From: Mucilaginibacter sp.
Lineage (GTDB): Bacteria; Bacteroidota; Bacteroidia; Sphingobacteriales; Sphingobacteriaceae
DNA length: 64,000 nt
Assembly: GCF_028288185.1 (NCBI RefSeq)
Contig: NZ_JAQBOF010000040.1
Span: 1-64,000, forward strand
Reading direction: 5' to 3'
Notes under the pieces: model-generated
Databases searched by the model: none
Told to the model about the DNA's origin: nothing
The model's input: the letters and a program-made list of their open reading frames with translations, nothing else
Translations under genes and position numbers: made by a program
Part shown: positions 60,920 through 64,000 of the stretch, in pieces
Layout of the letters: the number at the start of each line of letters is the position of its first letter
Numbering within the stretch: the first letter of the stretch is position 1

Positions 60920-63076
60920 TTATTCATTTCTATTAATCCAACCCAATACAGCTTTTATTTCGCCATAAGTAAAATCAGCACCTAGTATTTCCTTTAAAGG
61001 CGCTAACCTATCGGCACCGTAACTTTCAATTGCATCTTGTATGGCGGGCATCTTATCAGGTAGCACCATCTCCGAAACATCCAACTCACCCGATTGCACG
61101 AAATGACTCAAATGGCTTTCCACTGTCGATACTGAAAGTCCTCGCTCGGCGGCTATCTCGGCTATGGTTTTATCTTTTTGATAAAGCTCTAAACTTACCC
61201 GGCGGGTATCACTGGCGCGTGGTGTGCTTATGCGTTCGGTTTTAGCTTTGCGCTCACGCTTTTTACTTTTCTGGGCGATCTTTGAATTTAAGCCACGCTC
61301 GTGCGCATAAGCTTTAACCGGCTCTAAAAATTCGCGGCCATATCGCGCCAGCTTAACATCGCCAAAACCTGATATAAACCGCAGCTCATCTAAACTCTGC
61401 GGCAGGTAGGTGGCAATTTCCATCAACGTAGCGTCTGATACGATGATATAGGCCGGCACGTTTTCCTGCAAGGCAATATCCCGGCGGGTGTTTTTTAATA
61501 TGCTTAGTAAATCGTTTTCAAATGGCAGGGCTTCGGTGTGTCGCTCTTCAAGTGTTTGTGTGGCTATCAGATCAACTTTTTCCAACCCTTTTAAAACGGC
61601 CTGGCTTTTGGTGGTTAGTTGTAATACCGGGTATTCTGTTTCGGTAAATTGCAGGTAGCCAAGGGCCACCAACTCGCGCAGGTAGCGCTGCCAGTCGGCT
61701 TTGCTTAGGTCTTTGCCTACGCCGTAGGTTTTTAGCTCTTTATGTTCCTCACGGATCTTTTCATTTTTTGATCCGCGTAAAAAATCTATCACGTAAGTGC
61801 TGCCGAAACGCTCTTTCAGCCTAAATACAGCCGATAGGGCTTTCTGTGCTATCAACGTCCCATCAAACTTAGTGATCTCGCTCAAACAAACATCGCATGA
61901 TCCGCAATGGTCCGGCGCTTGTTCATCAAAATAATTCAGTAAATATTTACGGCGACAAGTAGGTAACTGGCAATACTTCGCCATATCATTGAGCTTGCTC
62001 AGCATGATCTGCGTTTGCTCTGAGTCACCATCAATGCTTACAAAGCTTTTTAGTTTGATCGCATCGCCCGGCGAATAAAACAACAGCGCGGACGATTCTA
62101 ACGCATCACGCCCGGCGCGACCGGTTTCCTGGTAATAGCCTTCAATGTTTTTAGGCATATCCATGTGTACCACGTACCGCACGTTTGATTTATTGATACC
62201 CATACCGAAAGCGATAGTCGCTACGATGATCTTTACATCATCACGCAAAAATGCCTCCTGGTTCTTAGCTTTTAGGGCATTGTCCAAACCGGCATGATAA
62301 GCCTCTGCCGAGTAACCTTGCGCTTTCAGATCAATAGCCAAGGCCTCAACCGATTTGCGCGACAAACAATATATAATACCCGACTCGTCTTTTCTATCCT
62401 CCAAAAAATCAAGTAACTGGTCAAAGCTGTTTCTTTTGGGATTAACCCGATAAGTTATATTGGCCCGGTTAAAAGATGATATGAAGATCTGCGGATTTTT
62501 AAGATTTAGCTTTTCAAGTATATCCTTCTGCGTCAACTTATCAGCAGTAGCGGTAAGGGCTATAACCGGGATGTTGGGGAAATGGTCCTTTAATCCAGCC
62601 AGCATTAAATACTCGGGCCTAAAATCATGGCCCCAATGCGATATACAATGCGCTTCGTCAATTGCTATTTGTGCAACGGGTACTGGCAAGGATCTTAGAA
62701 AATCAACCAGCTTATTGCCTGATCCAAACAAACGTTCGGGAGCCAGGTATAAAAGCTTAATATGATTGCTATTGAGTTTGGTAATGATGCGGCTTTGTTC
62801 ATCCGGGCTTTGTGATGAGTTTAAAAACGCTGCCGGTATGCCTGCTACGTTCAGGCTATCCACCTGGTCCTTCATTAACGCAATTAATGGCGATATAACT
62901 ATGGTTAGTCCATTTAATAGTACGGCAGGCAGTTGATAGCATAGTGATTTACCGCCACCTGTTGGCATTAACGCCATTACATCCCCGCCACTTAAAACAT
63001 GTTCTATAATGGCTTCCTGCTCATGCCTGAACTCGCTGTATCCAAAATATTTTTGCAGGGCCTGGTTGGGTGTCAT
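60920..63076 (-). CDS. recQ: ATP-dependent DNA helicase RecQ
   Basis: A 718-residue 3'-5' helicase for recombination and repair. Walker A is MPTGGGKSLCYQLPA and Walker B is IDEAHCISHWGHDFRPEY (DEAH). Helicase C carries GIIYCLSRKSVE and QETGRAGRD. The zinc site has CRRKYLLNYFDE then CGSCDVC. A winged-helix part and an HRDC domain (about 515-595) follow, and then a C-terminal HTH segment (KDKTIAEIAAERGLSVSTVESHL). This is a complete RecQ with an added HTH_40-like tail. Confidence 0.96.
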   Translation of the reverse strand: MTPNQALQKYFGYSEFRHEQEAIIEHVLSGGDVMALMPTGGGKSLCYQLPAVLLNGLTIVISPLIALMKDQVDSLNVAGIPAAFLNSSQSPDEQSRIITKLNSNHIKLLYLAPERLFGSGNKLVDFLRSLPVPVAQIAIDEAHCISHWGHDFRPEYLMLAGLKDHFPNIPVIALTATADKLTQKDILEKLNLKNPQIFISSFNRANITYRVNPKRNSFDQLLDFLEDRKDESGIIYCLSRKSVEALAIDLKAQGYSAEAYHAGLDNALKAKNQEAFLRDDVKIIVATIAFGMGINKSNVRYVVHMDMPKNIEGYYQETGRAGRDALESSALLFYSPGDAIKLKSFVSIDGDSEQTQIMLSKLNDMAKYCQLPTCRRKYLLNYFDEQAPDHCGSCDVCLSEITKFDGTLIAQKALSAVFRLKERFGSTYVIDFLRGSKNEKIREEHKELKTYGVGKDLSKADWQRYLRELVALGYLQFTETEYPVLQLTTKSQAVLKGLEKVDLIATQTLEERHTEALPFENDLLSILKNTRRDIALQENVPAYIIVSDATLMEIATYLPQSLDELRFISGFGDVKLARYGREFLEPVKAYAHERGLNSKIAQKSKKRERKAKTERISTPRASDTRRVSLELYQKDKTIAEIAAERGLSVSTVESHLSHFVQSGELDVSEMVLPDKMPAIQDAIESYGADRLAPLKEILGADFTYGEIKAVLGWINRNE

Positions 63077-63223
63077 GTGGTGTGTTAATGTGCTGATATG
63101 AAGATATGCAAATGTGCAGATTTTGGATGAACCGATTTAAGAATTTTTTGCTAATTATGCCTCCCTAATTACTGTTGTATCCGCTTTCATAAGGGGGCAC
63201 TAGTTATTGATTTCCAAATTTCG

Positions 63224-63231
63224 TATATTTG
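63224..63231 (+). promoter_or_regulatory. Putative -7 box for M14 gene with long leader
   Basis: TATATTTG matches TAnnTTTG. It lies 333 bp before the ATG at 63564, so transcripts would carry the 42-nt repeat array as leader. No clear -33 box was seen. Confidence 0.35.
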
Positions 63232-63351
63232 TATATGATCGCCTGGCAAGATCATCTGCAAATTCTGCACAATGCGAGGGTGCAATTGCATTTGAGGCAT
63301 GAGTGATTAAATTCTTTAAATCGTTCTTTTACAACTAGTTAACTAAAAATA

Positions 63352-63519
63352 TTACTATCGGTATTACAGCTAATGCCCGATAAATAGCAAAAATTACTAC
63401 CGGCATTATGCTCAATGCCCGATAAACCTTGTTTTTTACTACCGGCAAAAAGCTTGATACCCGATAAATAGCAAAAATTACTACCCGTTAAACGCCCAAT
63501 ACCGGTAATAATGAAAGAG
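63352..63519 (+). repeat. Four 42-nt direct repeats upstream of M14 carboxypeptidase
   Basis: Units start at 63352, 63394, 63436 and 63478, exactly 42 nt apart. Each begins TTACTA(C/T)C and contains a GCCCGATAA-like or related block; units 1 and 3 end ATAGCAAAAA. Unit 2 has ACCGGCATT...AATGCCCG, an imperfect inverted repeat. The plus-strand frames checked contain stops, so the array looks non-coding. It ends 44 bp before the ATG at 63564. Unlike a CRISPR array there are no unique spacers. Confidence 0.7.
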
Positions 63520-63563
63520 GCAGGGAGTGAGGATAATCGTAAAAATTATTACCTTCACTCTAT

Positions 63564-64000
63564 ATGTCGAAAAAGTTACCATTACTGTTTATTGGGTTAT
63601 GTTTTGCTATGGCATCCTTTGCCCAAAAAATCCAATCGCCTTCAGAGTTCCTGGGCTACGAGTTGGGTACCCAATTTACCTATCAACACCGGGTTGCCGA
63701 ATATTTTAAATATGTAGCCACATTATCAAAAAATGTAAAGCTGGTACAATATGGCACCACTAATGAGGGCCGTCCGCTGATGGCTATGTTTATCGCATCC
63801 GATGCAAACATTGGTAGATTGGAAGAAATCCGTAAAAATAATTTAAGCCTTGCAGGTTTAGGCGATAATGCCACCGCGGCCATTAATTTAAACACCCCGG
63901 TAATAGTTTGGTTAAGCTATAATGTACATGGTAACGAGCCATCATCAATTGAGGCGGCTATGCAAACTTTGTTTGATATGGTTGATCCGGCTAATAACCG
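63564..64000 (+). CDS. M14 family zinc carboxypeptidase, 3'-truncated by window edge
   Basis: The first 145 codons of a secreted metallocarboxypeptidase. The signal peptide is MSKKLPLLFIGLCFAMASFAQ. FTYQHRVAEYFKYVA and VQYGTTNEGRPLMAMFIAS are typical early M14 segments. The zinc motif H122-G-N-E125 lies in SYNVHGNEPSSIEA, with the usual HxxE ligands. The catalytic Glu and third ligand lie outside the window. The repeat array upstream belongs to its leader. Confidence 0.85.
   Translation, partial: MSKKLPLLFIGLCFAMASFAQKIQSPSEFLGYELGTQFTYQHRVAEYFKYVATLSKNVKLVQYGTTNEGRPLMAMFIASDANIGRLEEIRKNNLSLAGLGDNATAAINLNTPVIVWLSYNVHGNEPSSIEAAMQTLFDMVDPANN

Noticed and set aside
63352..63519. CRISPR-like array
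   Set aside because: The 42-nt units are contiguous and diverged with no unique spacers, and no cas genes are present.
63511..63717. Small plus-strand ORF before the M14 gene
   Set aside because: It overlaps the M14 signal peptide in another frame; the M14 frame has a clear signal peptide and zinc motif.

Overview
The window reads as chromosomal DNA of an aerobic member of the Bacteroidota, most likely family Sphingobacteriaceae (Mucilaginibacter/Pedobacter-like). The grounds are moderate GC, almost no Shine-Dalgarno sequences, promoter cores of the TAnnTTTG type, an over-long ribosomal protein S16, and many families typical of the phylum (DUF6377, DUF1599 next to a DoxX-like protein, DUF4407, DUF6515, TPR sensors with a C-terminal HTH). 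No rRNA, tRNA, complete transposon, prophage or CRISPR array was seen.

Layout. 1-7.4 kb: a truncated TPR sensor, a relic resembling a serine recombinase N-terminus, and a minus-strand operon of three Cys-type sulfatases with an aerobic formylglycine-generating enzyme (FGE) to activate them. 7.7-12.4 kb: folP, then a four-gene translationally coupled plus-strand operon (DUF1599, DoxX-like, lone ABC permease, shikimate kinase) and a stand-alone receiver protein. 12.6-22.5 kb: a TPR-HTH sensor, a methyltransferase-like protein, DUF2304 plus GT2 glycosyltransferase, a DPP-IV type S9 peptidase, a large TPR metallopeptidase and a LutC-like protein. 22.6-30.7 kb: ftsH, rsfS, birA, a DsbD system split over two genes, a 6-phosphofructokinase with an altered ATP/Mg site, a 5'-nucleotidase, and rpsP. 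30.7-35.6 kb: rimM, trmD and rplS, interrupted by a small membrane-protein/XRE cassette with a striking palindromic leader, a VOC protein, and an ECF sigma factor with two small membrane proteins.

35.8-37.6 kb: an actin-like protein whose phosphate-1 motif lies at the C-terminus instead of the N-terminus, followed by a bactofilin and a perfect 30-bp palindromic terminator. This putative permuted-actin/bactofilin cytoskeletal pair is the observation I rate most novel. 37.6-45.6 kb: psd, cdsA, DUF2007, a CPBP protease, dusB, apaG, a zinc peptidase, a prohibitin/rhodanese operon, DUF4407 and a long hairpin repeat. 45.7-49.9 kb: M61 and M28 peptidases and a PA0069-type radical SAM protein.

50-55.5 kb: a two-component system, a membrane protein and a duplicated secreted protein face divergently a four-gene plus-strand locus: a 68-residue small protein with a hydrophobic tail, an orphan phage tail-collar protein, a metacaspase and a secreted barrel-like protein. 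This is the second candidate for an undescribed system. 55.5-64 kb: a metallophosphoesterase, thiE with a degenerate thiamine pyrophosphokinase-like gene, a DUF6515 protein with a Q/P-rich repeat, murF, recQ, an array of four 42-nt direct repeats, and the start of an M14 carboxypeptidase.

Short palindromic intergenic elements (a CCCCCTAAAGGGGG family, an AGACGC/GCGTCT family, a 131-bp hairpin) recur at gene ends and look like dispersed repeats. All family calls come from reading motifs in translated sequence; no database search was run.
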